A stretch of DNA of 64,000 bases from Xiphias gladius (Eukaryota; Chordata; Actinopteri; Istiophoriformes; Xiphiidae): the NCBI RefSeq assembly GCF_016859285.1, contig NC_053413.1:12611001-12675000 (forward strand). The letters run 5' to 3'. The notes below the pieces were generated by a model that saw nothing but the letters and a program-made list of their open reading frames with translations, had not been told where the DNA came from and searched no databases. A program made the translations under genes and the position numbers. Positions 1 to 13,050 of this stretch are shown piece after piece (within the stretch, counting starts at the first letter, position 1; the number at the start of each line of letters is the position of its first letter).

Positions 1-132
1 ATTGTTTAAGTATTGCCAAGCATAAAATGAAAAGCATGTATTACTCACACAAGAGAAGCTAATTTTTCACCTGTACTCTCTTGTGTCCCACACCAACCTC
101 CCACACACACTCTACTGCTGAAAATGTCTCAC

Positions 133-2695
133 CCCTCTAATGTGGGCACTCCTTCATGGCGCGTACCCTGTCTTCGAGGAACATGTCGACCCCGTGGTTG
201 CCGCGCACTGTATCGTTGCCGTGATGCCATTTCGCGTTCTCGCCTGTTTTCTGTCTCTCGGTTGTCCTCTGTGGGTAGCCGCGTTCGAAGGTCGAAGTTT
301 TCATCAAAAATCCCAAGCGCAAAGGGACCATACCCAGAGGGAAATGTGAATAAGTGCTGGTGATCCATGTTCTAGTAGAAAAGACAAGAGGCAATGTCAA
401 ATCATCAATCGTGCAATGTGCAAAATGTTCTCCTAGATGAGCTGATTTTGTGAGTCCCACAGACCTCAAAGGCTGAGCGGTTCTGATCATTTATGGAGGA
501 TGTGGATGCCGACCCATTTTCAGTACTGCAAGAAAACAGTGGTGAATCGAAGGATAAGCTAAGACTCAGAAATCTACTTAAATATCAATTTAATAAAATT
601 AATGAAACACCCAATAATCCTACATACCTTCTTTCCTCAGGCAACTCCTCAATGAAGCCAGATTCACAGCGTGGACAGGTGTAGTCCTACAGTAAAAATA
701 TAAATATCAATATCTAGTATGTATTCACCATGACTAACATATATACAGTTGACCCTCAATTAGGTAAACCTACAGTTAGGTACACAAGTATTTGGAAAGT
801 GACACAATTTTCATAATTTTTCCTCGGTACACCACAACAATGGACACAACACATACTGTGAAAGCAACCCAAGAGCTTCTCAAGGCAAAGAAATGGAATA
901 TTCTTCAATAGCCAAGTCAGTCACCTGACCTCAACCCACTTCCTAAAGACAAAACTGAGCACAGAAAGACCCACAAACAAGCAGCAACTCAAGGCGGCTG
1001 CAGTAAAGTCCTGGCAAACCATCTCAACAGAGGAAACTCAGCATTTGGTGATGTCCATGGGTTCCAGACTTCAGGCAGCCATTAACTGTAAAGGAGCTTC
1101 ATCCAAGCATTGAAAATAATCCTTATATTTATAATTATGGTGGTTGTGTCCAATTACTTTTGAGCCTCTGAAAATGAGGGACTATGTATAAAAATGGCTG
1201 TAATATCTACACGGTTAATGTGATAGTTTTGGTAAACCCCTTGAATTAAAGCTGAAAGTCTACACTTCAATCACAACTTGATGGCTTCGTTTCAAATCCA
1301 TTGTGCTGGTGCACAGAGGCAAAATTATGAAACCTGTGTCACTGTTCAGATACTTATGGACCTAACTGTAGATAACAATGATGTACTCTAATTCAACAGC
1401 CCTGCATAAAATCCTACCCTTATGAGGGTTATAAAGTTTATCTAGAGTGTTAAACAGGCGTTAAAGGCTGAGTGCTGGTGTTGAATTATACAGTGTAATC
1501 CTGAGAAGTGTTCCTAATATTTAATCTACCCTGACTAACATAAACGGGGTGATCAAATTAGTACAAGCATCTCTCAGTGTAACGCAATTCAATAACAGCA
1601 CTGCAAACTACAGCCTTAAAATGCTACTTTCATACAAGTAGGATCTGTTGTACCAAAATACAATAGTGTTGGTTAGGTGAACGTGTACCTAATAAACTGG
1701 CAACTGGGTATATGATGTCTAATAATGGAAAATACTAAGAGTATGCTAGTGTTGGTGTAGAGCACAAGTCTAATCAGTAACATCCAGATGTCTTTTTTCC
1801 AGTAGATGAATCCAGCTTGCGATTTAACCAATGTCAAATACTGTGAATAACACATTGTAACTACTTCCAGTTAGTAAATATAATCTCCTGAGACTACCCT
1901 GTCACACAGGTAAGCAGCTGGCTGACTGTCTGTCTATAAAGTAACTGTTACTGTAACATTCAGGAAGCTTCCCATAAATAGTTTGACAACAGACTGCGGT
2001 GGCAGGCGGGCAGGCTGTTGTCACAACACTAGGATATTCAACTGAGACTGACTTTAGGTTGAAGTGATACCTAGATAGATAGTTTGACTTCTATTTGCGA
2101 TATAACCGCAGTAAGCTAACAAGCAGTCCTTGTGGCTAACAAGCAGTCCTTCTGGGAAAGAAATCTCCGTATAGAGTTTTGATATCAGCTGACTGAAAAT
2201 GATTGAATTAAAACCAAAACCTGTTAACTGAATCCTCACAGAATCGAAATCTGACTTAACAGAGAACCTACGCTTCCTTCTGTTAGCTAGCTCGCTGACG
2301 TTAAACGCCACCAATATGAGACCTGTCAAGCCATTAGGATGAGCACTACCAGGCTGCTATTCAGTATACTGCGATATGTCTGAAATTATACATTTTAAAT
2401 CTCAAGATCATAATGAGTGCGTCCCCGCCAACTTAATTACTACCACTTGACTGTCACTCTCAACCGTTGGTGCTAACTAGCGCAGCTGAACAGCAGCAGT
2501 CAGTCGATGAGACTCGCTATGCGCCACCAACACACACACACACACACACATAAAACCATAACAAGAACAAATATGATTTCTCGTTCTTCAAGTCGGCAAC
2601 TATGTCTCTTGGGTGCTTACCGGTAAACGCGGACTGATCTCTGCTGAACACCGGTGACAAAAAAACCGGCAGGGCCGTGGGGAAGCTTCAGCCAT
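133..2695 (-). CDS. rnf126: E3 ubiquitin ligase RNF126, N-terminal part (partial gene)
   Basis: RNF126 is a cytosolic RING E3 ligase that ubiquitinates hydrophobic and mislocalised proteins handed over by BAG6. Minus-strand coding exons in transcript order are 2695-2621, 686-628, 525-465 and 371-133; all have AG/GT borders and join in frame, giving about 144 residues before the gene leaves the window at base 1. The start MAEASPRP lies in the first exon. A zinc ribbon is visible as C13-x2-C16 and C29-x2-C32 (CHRC, CPRC), split by intron 1; in the family it binds the BAG6 ubiquitin-like domain. The stretch ESGFIEELPEERSTENGS and the later HEGVPTLEG match RNF126 rather than RNF115 by my recollection. 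The RING domain is outside the window. Intron 1 (687-2620) carries a Tc1-like element. The gene is head to head with sugp1, 1.2 kb away. Confidence 0.93.
771..1370. mobile_element. Non-autonomous Tc1/mariner-like element with terminal inverted repeats
   Basis: The left end (from 773, CAGTTAGGTACACAAGTATT) and the inverted right end (to 1368, reading CAGTTAGGTCCATAAGTATC on the minus strand) match over about 70 bp, and TA dinucleotides flank both ends (771-772, 1369-1370), the Tc1 target duplication. Inside, bases about 880-950 read as a broken piece of a Tc1 transposase catalytic region (QSPDLNP-like) with stops. Full Tc1 elements are about 1.3-1.6 kb, so this is an internally deleted, inactive copy. 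It lies in rnf126 intron 1. Confidence 0.85.
2529..2550. repeat. CA microsatellite
   Basis: About ten CA units in rnf126 intron 1, about 70 bases downstream of the exon 1 donor. Confidence 0.9.
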
Positions 2696-3879
2696 TTCTG
2701 AACAGAAGACTAGTTCGTACGGTACGGACGGGTAGCAACAAGGGACAAGATCTGACTTTTGCTACGGGAAATACGCGGTGGAATCGGAAACGTACGAGCA
2801 CATACGTAACATCGCCATGGCAGCTACACAAAATTACTAAGAAGAGGAGTTCCGGTTGAACATTTACTTCAAAGTAAAAGCACGAAAGTATCCAATTAAA
2901 AGAATATTCAACAAACAACCATTATGGAACCTCTAAAATGAATGATTTACATTATTTTGTTTTATTATGATTCTTTTTGCCATTTTAAATCGTAGAGGTT
3001 TCACATAATATACATCACAGAAGTAATATATAATAGAATATAAATTGGGCACTGTACAGGCTTCCTGTCATTGTTCTTTCATAGGATGTCAGTGCAACCA
3101 CAATTTCAACCACAAGACATTCATGCTAGGATTTGGAGAAAGCAATGCACATAGTAGAGTATACAGTGTTTTGTTGGAGGAGTGTCAGAGAGGTGTCATT
3201 CTGGGTATGTTTGTCTAGCCCTAATAGGACAGAATATTAGAAACGTCTCTCCATATAATATGATTCAATACAACATCACTAAACTAATGGTTTCAACATA
3301 GACTGACTACCATAAGCTCACAAGGAAAAGGTTTATTGCAGGGTTGCTGTGTGCCTAATCTGGATTGCATTACATTGCACAAGTGTACCTAACCCAGTAT
3401 AGTTGGTGGGGCTGCGTTGAGGGGAAAACTGTACAGTATACATGTTATCTCAAAATGTTCATATAGAGCCATTCTAATAGAAAATACTGTGGTGTGGTGA
3501 TGATATGATGTCAAAGTCTTGGGAAGGGATTTCATGGACTCTGAGAATTTACAGTGTGAATTTGAGTGGGTCACATTATATATTTTTACCAGAATTTTTA
3601 AGACCTCGTACATGCCGATTATTATTATTATTATTATTTTTTACTTCTGTGCAAAAAAAGTATCGTTTTAGCCATTTTCTGGGGTCTTGTAGACCGGTAG
3701 AGATCATACAGCGTATGGCCAGAGTCAATGCTTTTATTCTGGACAAACTACGACCGGAAGTCTTGTTTTTGCTTCTGCTAGCGGAGTCAGATTCTAAAAC
3801 GGCTACTCGGTAGCAGCGAGAGGGTTTTTGTAGTCTGTGAGCGTTATTTTCGAAATAAATTCTTACTCCTGCAACGGCC
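2696..3879. promoter_or_regulatory. Divergent rnf126/sugp1 intergenic region with both promoters
   Basis: The two start codons point away from each other 1.18 kb apart. An ETS/GABP-type site ACCGGAAGT lies at 3753-3761, about 120 bases before the sugp1 ATG, and a TTCCGG core lies near 2848-2855 on the rnf126 side. No clear TATA box is seen. The middle (about 2950-3600) is AT-rich with a TTA run at 3618-3640 and no recognised gene. Transcription starts are inferred, not observed. Confidence 0.6.
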
Positions 3880-6800
3880 ATGGAGTCTAGCGATGCAGGT
3901 AAATCTTTACAGAAAACCTGAGTGTGATGCTAACGCTAAATACAAAGCAGCTGTCCTTAGTGAACACGTACGTTAGCCAGGTCTGCCGTGAATGTTAACT
4001 AGCTTATGTAGCCGCTTGTTCGCGTAACCAGTGAACGGCGTTAGCTAGCGTTAGCTGTCGGCTTAGCTAAAATAAATAGTTATCAAATAACACAATTTGT
4101 GTTATATTTAAATAGATCAACAAATACATGTCTTTCCCAAGATCTGCAACATGTAATATTCACATGTAATTACATAACTCTCTTTTTAACATCTGTTTAA
4201 AGTTGTTTCTTTTGTTGTTTGATTTAGAGAAGCTTTCCTGTTCACCAGCTGTAATGGCTTACTACATAGCAAAGTTATTATATTACATATAGTGGTACAG
4301 TGATCTGCCTTTACGTATTTATGACCTATAAATATCAAGTAATATGATCCAAATTTCATAGCAATATTTTAAATCAGAAAATATCTTAACTGCAGGATCC
4401 ACAGCTGTATAACATGCTTATTTTTGTCATGTTATTGCATTTCCCCTTTCTGTCTTTGTTCAGGGCGAGGGGGATGGAAGTCCAAGCCTGTCCAGCCACA
4501 GAAAAACAAGATGAACATGAATATTCTCCGTCAAGAGAAGCTTATAGCCCAGAAGAAGAAGGAGATTGAGGCCAGAATGGCAGAGCAAGCTAAAATGAAT
4601 GTGCAAACCACTAGCAAGCCCCTGCCTCCAAGGTAAGCATGCACTCATTAGCCCATGAATACGTCACAGACATATAAACATTGAATAAATGGGATTTACT
4701 TTTTTTCATTCACAGCATATCAGTTACTGACAGTCAGTGTTGTAATGCAATTTCATTGCTTTACACTAACATGGACTAAAACATGTAACAAAGTGAAGTT
4801 TCAATGTATTTATTTCATTCTGATCCCAGTAGTTCTCCCAGCCTTCAAGGAGCTTCCTCAAACAAGTTTGCAAATGATGGAAGTTTCTTACAACAATTCA
4901 TGAAGATGCAGAAGGAGAAATCCAACAATGTGCCAGGTAAGTACCTTCATCTGCACAATTTTGACTATAAGATTGCACTCATGTTTTTGACATATCACTA
5001 TCACAAGTAATATATATTAATGTGATGCCATATAGTGAAATTTACTACAGCACAGGGACACTGGAACATAGAATAATAGCCTTGACCCCGTAGTTTTGGT
5101 TTGTGTAAAGGACAGATAAAGAGGTCCTTCACAGCTATACAATGTGTGGGAGGTAGAGGCTCTCTAAGAGGTCAACCTCACCCAAGGGAACTGGGTTAAA
5201 ATACCATGACAGGACCATGAACATTAGCTTACCTTACTTGTCTTGATTACCTGACAAATGTTCTGGTTGAAGAAGAGCTCTTAGCAACTGTAGCATAAAT
5301 AATAATAGCATATAGCTAGTAGGCTAAGGCTAGTGCTAGATTTTTTTTAAATGTGTCCCATTTAATCTTTCTAGGTTCCACAAGTGATACCCAAGGTCCT
5401 TCACCCTCAACCTCGTTGTCAGGAGGAAATACACTTCTCAAAAAGAGCATTCTTGTTGGCAAGCGGCCTGGCCTTGGAGTCAGTAGCATGCTTAGTCAGT
5501 TCAAGAGCTACTCACAATCCAAGAAGAATTCTGTTCTCAGCCAGAGGCCGAGTGTGTTTTGTTCTCCAGATGGTGAAGATGAGGAAGAAGATGCTGATTA
5601 CTCAAGATTCTTAGAGATTAAAGGTAATTCAAGGCCTGTGTTTTTCAGTGTTTCTCTGGACAACTCCATGGCTTGGACATTTCAGTGCATCTTCTGGGTA
5701 CTCCAGTGGTACAGTTGCCTTGTGACTGGCATTTTGTCGTAGGTGCCCTTACAGTAAATGTACTCATAGCCTGCTTAAAGTCTCTCCCCCAGAGGATTCA
5801 GACACCAGACTCATTATCGACAAGATGGCCTCTTTTGTGGCAGAGGGGGGACCTGAACTGGAGAGAAAGGCCAAGGAGGACTACAAGGACAATCCTGTTT
5901 TCTCGTAAGTCTGAAGGACATTTTAGCTTATCTAGATTTATTTTACTCCTGCAGTATTTTCAAACTTATCCGTTTTCAACTGTTATCCTTGCCTTTCAGA
6001 TTTTTATATGATAAGAGCAGTATGGAGTATCTCTACTACAAAAAAAGAGTCGCAGAATTGAGAAAGGATTTGCTAAGACCTGAGAATACATCAGATAATG
6101 GTAAGATTATGTCTTCTCACTCTCTGTCTCTTGTCTTTTATTTTCTCACCCACACCTTTCCTCTCAGCATTACAGAAATGTAATTGCATTAGGGGTGGAC
6201 AGCATATTGTCAGTTTAGTTTACAGTTATCACAATATGACCTCACAGGGACATCCACAGACATCATGATGATTATTATTCTAATGATGATTCTTATAACC
6301 TTTTATTCATGTGTATGCATTTATATTCAAGTTAGTGTACTTTACTGCAAACCTTTCCCTCACAGATACATTACAAAATTCTTGACTGTCGGGTTAAGGT
6401 GACCTGGACAGGACCAACCTGACATTTCTCAGTTCTGCAATAGCAAAGTATATGTATATACAGTATATATATAAAAATGTAATAACATACCCATGCGATT
6501 CTTCTTTGAGGTCTCTGAGTGAAACTGTGTTATTCGTAAAAGTATTCAGTTGAATTTTAAAAAGGGAAGAAAAAACATCTGCATACTGGCTTTCAAGACC
6601 ACACCATCATACAGAAATAATTTCTAATCAAGGTACTAATCTGGTTCTGGTTCATCATCAAACTGCTTTTTATGTTAGGCTGTGCTTCTAGAGGTCATGG
6701 CCTCATAGTTTGCCCTTTATTCTCGTATTTTTGAATAAACCATTTGTTTTTGGTTTGAATTTTCAACACTGCAAACAGTCCTACCCTTTAGCAAGTAAAT

Positions 6801-9800
6801 TCTGAGATACGCTCTTTTGTCCATATCGCTCACCCCTAAGTTGTCCCAGTTGGATCAGATTTTAAAGATGGAGTAATAATTCTGGTCTTTAATTGTGCAC
6901 AACATTATACATGTAGATACAAGTGTGAAGCCATATGTGGCAGTAAAACCCGTATGTGGTGGAGCCTTTCTTGGCTTTATCTGTTCATCATTTGCTACAG
7001 TAAAAGCCTCACATCCATACAGTTCCCCATTCACCACCCCTGTCCCCCTTGCTCCTCCTTCCTCTTCTTATCCCCTATTGGCTCTAGACTGGTGGTGTGT
7101 GAGGGCCAGTTGAGTACGGTACAGTAGTAGAGTGTGAATTGAGTCCCAGTACTGATAGGCTGCTTAAAGTCTCCCCCCCAGTGGACGCGGAAACCCAGCA
7201 GGTGGCTGAGAAGCTGGCCAGGTTTGTGGCGGAGGGTGGCCCCGAGGTGGAAGCCATCGCTGCTGAGCGCAACCGAGATAACCCTGCCTTCAGGTCAGTC
7301 ACTGTATATGTGACTGTGTTACCTAATCATGCCTTTTGTTTTATTCTTTTTTTTTTTTCTTTTTTTTTTTAATTAAACCTGGTTGTACTTTCTTAGTTTT
7401 TCACCTCAAACAAAATATCTACTGTCCTTCCTACAGTTTTTTATATGATCACCAAAGTCCAGCCTACCGCTTCTACAAAGAGAAAGTAAAGGAGTACCGT
7501 GCTGCAACCATTCAGAGCTCTTCAACTCCTGCAGCAGAGTCAAGGACAGACATTCAGCGACCAGCTGCTCCACCATTACCAGGAATCCCCCCGCCGCTGA
7601 ACCTAGCATCTCTACCCCATATTCAGGAGTCAGACACCCCACCTGTCAAAAGGAAGAGGAAGAGTAGATGGGGGTCTGAAGATGACAAAGTCGAGTTGCC
7701 CAATCCTCCCATTGTTGTTCCTCAGGAGATTAATGTTGCAGACCCTAACACACCCTCTCTCTCTGGTACATGAACTTGTGCTGTACACATTGTACATATG
7801 TGTGTTATTTATTAATTAACATTTAATATAAATATAAATATAAATAGATATATAGATATATATAGATAGATAGATATATAGATAGATATGATATAGATAG
7901 ATAGATATATAACTGGCACCAAGTACTTTTTTTTTTTTTTTTTTTAAATACATTTCTTGGTGTTTCAGCCCAGGAGCTGAGAGGTCTTGGTTATAAGAAG
8001 GGAAAGCCTCTTGGTCTGGTTGGAGTGACAGAACTATCTGAAGACCAGAAGAGACAACTCAAAGAGCAACAGGAGGTAGGAAAATGCCAACTGAATGTAT
8101 TTATTAAGTGAAAATTACAATGCTGCAATTTTAACTATACCTAAACTCCACCCACCTTTTCTTTCTTTGTCTGTTTTCAATTTAAACTGTCCTCTAGAAC
8201 AGTCAAAAAGTACTTTCATTACTCTGTTCAATCACACGTTAAAGTCAGAATTATTAGTCCCTGTAATCTATTATTGGTATACGTGTTGCTCACTGTGCGT
8301 GCGTGATGTTCTCTCACACACTGTAGATGCAAGAGATGTATGACATGATCATGAAGCACAAGCGTGCAATGGCAGAGATGCAGGTGATGTGGGAGAAAGC
8401 CATGAGGGACCACCAACATGAATACGACAGTGATGAAGAAGTGGACATGCAGGCGGGCACCTGGGAGCATCGTCTCCGAAAGATGGAAATGGAGAAGACG
8501 CGTGGTAAGGCTGACCTTCAGCATAGAGAATTATTCATATTAACTGTTATACTAGCAGTAGTTGGTGCCTGATAACCAGTGTTTATCAAGGTGATTAGCT
8601 AGATCTTTGCTGTAAAAAAAGAAGAAAAGAAAAAAGAAAACCATTTATTATCCATACTTTTCCAGAGTGGGCAGAATCGCTGACAGAAATGGGTAAAGGG
8701 AAACACTTTATTGGGGACTTCCTGCCTCCTGAGGAGCTGGAGAAGTTCATGGAGACTTTCAAGGCACTCAAGGTCAGTTTTTCTGCGAATTCACTTGTTT
8801 TCCAGCCTAATAAGGAAGAATTTTACTGTTTTTCAACTACTAAGATTGCCTCTGTCCATTATTCATCTTAATATTGGGGTAAAGATGAATGAAGCAAAGC
8901 TTTTAAACAGCTTTTAAATTAAGGGAGGAAGCACTAAACTCAGGCATCGCAAAGGTCATGAATTTTTAACATGATTTTAAATTACTTTTTTTATTATTAT
9001 TTTGAGAGGTTTGTTTTGTACAGGGGTTTTAGGCGGTTTCACCGAGTCTCTACAGGTATGGAATGGGAGACTATTTAATGCTAGAATTTCTTCACAGGAA
9101 TCACAAAATACTGTAAAACCTTCATACATTTTTAGTGTAATTTATGCTGGCAGTTAGCCATTAAGTATTAGCCTTGCAGAATTTAGTAGGACTGTGGTCA
9201 GTTTGAAATGTTTGTAAACAGGACTGTATTCATCCATCCATGCCTCTATTTTCAAGCTGCTTATCCAGTTCAGGGGCACTGTGGCAACAGCCAGCAGAGA
9301 AACCCTGTTGTCCCTTTTCCCAGCTAATAAATCTAACTCCTCCTCATGGGTCCTCAGGAGGACACTATAATTACCAGTTGTTTATTGAAACTGTGCTTAA
9401 CTGGATTTGGCAGTGTCGTAGAAACCACATTTTTTTTAATGTCTTTTTTAAAAGTTTCAAAGTTGAAGAACAGCACAGTATGTAAACAGAGAATGTTTTT
9501 GTATGTGAGTTCAGTGCAAGAGTCATGGGATGTTATTGGAAAGTCAGCAATCACATAAGACCCGGGATCTAAGTGATAAACATTGAGTTTAAGTAAATAA
9601 AAACAAAGAGAAATGCCTTTCTGGGAGAAATAAAATTTCTTAGGTTACTGTAGCACTACTCAAGTTTCTGGAGGTTGTATTTAGTGGAGACAAGCAATGT
9701 GGAATAATGTGGAGACAGATCATCCCTGCTTTAATAAACAGACTCAGATGAAAGGCAGATTTATGCTTTCCCTGTTAAATCAACTGAATAATATAGGAAA

Positions 9801-11378
9801 ATCTTGTCTCACCTGTGCCAAATCACATAATGACTAAATTACTTTTTTGAGTGAAATGGTGCAACTCCTCAGTGTGTATGGCATGAATGCAACTTTAGTC
9901 TTCTTGACTTGCAGGAGGGCCGGGACCCAGACTACTCAGAATACAAAGAGTTTAAGTTGACGGTGGAGAATCTTGGTTTCCGAATGCTCATGAAGATGGG
10001 ATGGAAGGAAGGTGAAGGCCTCGGCAGTGAAGGACAGGGAATCAAGGCTCCCGTAAACAAGTGAGCAGCCATCCATCCTCATTAGGTTTACCATTATTGA
10101 AATCACTGTAGCAGTAACATGACTTTCACTGTGTTGGATTGTTTGCAATGTCCATATATACGCCAGTTCTACAACAGATGTATAAAAGTGTAATAATATA
10201 TTAGATCAGTTTACTTTATCTTAGAGGTTATCTCACAGAACAAAAATCCCAGCCATTAAAACCATTATTAATTTTTGTACAACTATCCTGTCTCCCCCTC
10301 CCATTAAATGTAACTTTCTTCCTGTCCATAAGTTATATCTCATTGATTTACACTTGAAGAGAGATACCACTCCTGATGTTATTTTTCAACCCAACATCCT
10401 CTTTGAACAAGAAATGCATTAAAACGGAAAATACATCAATTTAAGGCAACAAGAAACTCACAAAAGGCATAAGCGTTTATTTCGACTAACAGTTTTATTT
10501 TGTGTACTGCGCAAAGGGAACAATACATTCCTGACAATTTCACAAGTCAAGCTGTGCAACAAGATCACTGCCATTGTGCATCTTTACCCCTGAATAGGTC
10601 TTTTTCACATCAGACTTGTCATAGACGGATTATCATATGTGTCACTAGTAACATTAATGATGGTTCTGTTCTATTCATGTGTCCCAGTAAACCAACACAG
10701 TGTGACAGTGAGCCATCATGAACAATACCAGGACCCTGAAACCTGAAGCAGCTAAATGGAATTCAGCCATCACTCATTTTATTATTAACACCTGTGCTTT
10801 TCTTACTGTAACATGTCAAAATGTCTTCTGTAAAAATAGCCTATACTTTGATAGCACTCAAATTACCAGACAGACATTAAAGTAGAAACTAATTTCGGGT
10901 GTCTCTAATTTCGGGTGTCTCTAATTTCGGGTGTCTCTAATTTTGGGTGTCTCTCCCACTCTAGGGGAACAACAGCCATGAACGGAGCAGGGTTAGGAAT
11001 CGACCGTCCAGCTGAGCTCACAAAAAGTGACGACGAATACGATGCTTTTAGAAAGAGGATGATGCTTGCTTACCGCTTCAGGCCAAACCCACTGGTAACA
11101 TCATATTGTTTTCTGTTTGTTGTTGAAAAAAAAAAAAAAAAAAATGCTGTGGATTTACATCAATTTATTGTAACATTAAAGATTATGTTAGCTAATGTAT
11201 AATAGTATGCAGAAATCCATAGTCGTCATTTAATAGTATAGTTGGCAAGAGCTATAGAAATTTGACGCTTATTAGTTTTTTCCATGTACTGTGCTCCATG
11301 GTCATGTGTATAATATCTGAATTTAATCTAGTTTCTTTTTTCTTTCCGCAGAATAATCCACGGAGACCATATTACTGA
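3880..11378 (+). CDS. sugp1: SURP and G-patch domain-containing protein 1 (splicing factor)
   Basis: SUGP1 is a nuclear spliceosome protein that helps select the branch site with SF3B1 and activates the helicase DHX15 through its G-patch. Fourteen exons join in frame to 630 aa: 3880-3898, 4464-4632, 4830-4936, 5375-5623, 5793-5904, 6000-6100, 7182-7293, 7437-7765, 7969-8075, 8327-8504, 8666-8772, 9915-10060, 10965-11094, 11352-11378. Human SUGP1 is 645 aa. The start MESSDAG is the first ATG after the presumed promoter. Two SURP modules (about 184-235 and 255-305) are each split over two exons. KRKRKSRWG at 361-369 resembles a UHM-ligand motif. A long helix-rich region follows ([15 protein letters not shown]). 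The G-patch spans about 549-596 ([15 protein letters not shown]), and the C-terminus NNPRRPYY is typical. No frame break. An ATTAAA signal lies at 11893-11898 and an AATAAA at 12422-12427. Confidence 0.97.
7827..7912. repeat. ATAG/TATA microsatellite
   Basis: Irregular GATA/TATA repeat in sugp1 intron 8. No exon is affected. Confidence 0.85.
8773..9914 (+). other. sugp1 intron 11
   Basis: Intron of 1.14 kb. Bases about 9225-9310 (CATCCATCCATG, then GCTTATCC) resemble one end of an old interspersed repeat common in fish. Nothing else is recognised. Confidence 0.55.
10061..10964 (+). other. sugp1 intron 12
   Basis: Intron of 0.9 kb with no coding sequence recognised. A four-copy 16-bp tandem repeat (10891-10954) runs up to the splice acceptor at 10963-10964. 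Confidence 0.7.
10891..10954. repeat. 16-bp minisatellite, four copies, at a splice acceptor
   Basis: Unit AATTTCGGGTGTCTCT is repeated exactly three times, and the fourth copy differs by one base (C to T). The array ends 10 bases before the AG of sugp1 exon 13 and supplies most of its pyrimidine tract. Confidence 0.95.
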
Positions 11379-13050
11379 TGTAGAGGACTGTTTTTTGTTT
11401 TTTTTTTATATATATATACTTGGCCTTGTTTATCATGATTTAAAGGCTGGTTTCTCCAGTTGCCACAGCTCTGCTAAGTTGTGAAATGGACACCGTTGCA
11501 CAGTAGAAATTTTGAAATTTGAAGTGTGTGTGTGAAGGAGGGTAATGAAGTTTGAGAATAGTAGAAACATTGGTAAATCAATTACATTTGAGGTTTAATT
11601 TGGTTAAAAAAAATCAAAACAGTTTTCTGTAATATTTGATCGCCTGCTTTGTCACATTTCACTCTAATACTGTAACAACTTTAAATATGTAAAGAATTAC
11701 ATCACCTGAGTTTCCATGATAATATCATTCTGTTGTGTAACCCTTTTGTTCCCTTTCAAACCTTGACTTGACTTTGTGTTCCAACTAAATAACACAGTTC
11801 TGTATTAGCACATGAACTTCTGTATAATTGCATTGAGTAATTTTCTTTACTGTGCTATAACTTAATTTCTGCTTCCTACGATTGGTGTTACAATTAAAAA
11901 ATGGCCACTTACCACATATCTGTTTTATATGTGTCATAGTCATAGATATGTTTTAACAGATGTGGCAAACTGTAACAACTGTACTTATCTGTTTATTAGG
12001 AAATAAGTATGAGCTGAGATAAACTCTCTTTCAGTTTATGGTACACTTGTGTGCTAAGTGCAGGTATTCATCCAATCATGTTAATAACTGCCATCAGTAT
12101 TCATTCCTGTATGGATGTGGATGGCAGTGAGTTATTGAGTAGAGCTTACCAGACTCAAGCAGCCAGCAGTTAGGAAGTTGACAGATCAGTGAAATCGGAC
12201 CTTCGGTTTGCCATTCCCCAGGGTGGTTTACATGGGATAAATATAACTCAGAAATCCCAGCTAAGCAAGAGCCACTGTGGTATTGGCCACAGCATCAGTC
12301 CGAGGCAACTTAAGCCACATTACAAGGTAAACCAATGGGTTGGTTGGTTAGTGACATGATTAAGTTTTTCGTTGGATGTAGTTGTGCAGCTAATTATTAT
12401 TTTTGTGTTAATTGTTTGGTCAATAAAATGTCAGTAGCTTGTGAAAAACGTTGCAAGTTCCTAGAGCCGAAAGTGACACCGTGGCTTGTGTCAAAATATA
12501 ATCAAAATATAAAAAGAATTAATAAACCATCTAATAAGAAAGAAAAACATAAAATCCTCATATTGACAAGTAAGAACAAGGGAATACTTACCATTTTTGT
12601 TTGAAAAATAATGATTAATTGCTTTTGAAAATAGTTGCCTTTTATTTTTTTGTAAATCGACTAAATGATTAATTGTTTCAGCCCCAGTTGGGTGCAGATG
12701 AAAGTTGAGGGGGAGTCATAAAGGAAATGAAAGTATGTGACCAGCTAAAATAAATATATTTTCTCTCTGTTTTGATGATTATGAACAGTATATACACTTT
12801 TTTTTAATTAAACATCTCCTGGAAGAACTGGTGTGTCTACTCCTGGGAATCCATCCAATTGTAAATGAGAGTTACCAATTGTATCAGATTGCTGAATTAA
12901 ACTGAAATGACTGAACAAGTAAAAACTAAAAAGTAATTATTTTCTGGTGCTGGTTGACATTTTTGTCGTTCCTTCACGGTGCGTGGAGGAAAAAAACAAA
13001 AAAAACTTTCATTTGACGCAGTAACGTATGGGCTGTCAGTGCGAGTTGGG
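11379..13050. other. sugp1 3' UTR and sugp1-stk11 intergenic DNA
   Basis: sugp1 3' untranslated sequence probably runs to the ATTAAA at 11893 or the AATAAA at 12422. Bases about 12390-12690 are an old interspersed repeat. No other gene is seen. Confidence 0.6.
12390..12690 (+). repeat. Interspersed fish repeat, copy 1
   Basis: Contains word blocks (CAATAAAATGTCAGTAG, TTCCTAGAGCC, and the end GATTAATTGTTTCAGC) that I recognise from a repeat widespread in percomorph genomes. A related copy lies at about 40255-40548. No coding capacity. Confidence 0.6.

Larger units (their letters stand above)
687..2620 (-). other. rnf126 intron 1
   Basis: Intron of 1.9 kb between the two halves of the zinc ribbon. 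It contains a 600-bp terminal-inverted-repeat element (771-1370), a 20-bp unit present twice in tandem (2115-2134 and 2135-2154), GTTAGC/GCTAAC words (2282-2296, 2472-2483) and a CA microsatellite (2529-2550). No other coding potential is seen. Confidence 0.8.
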
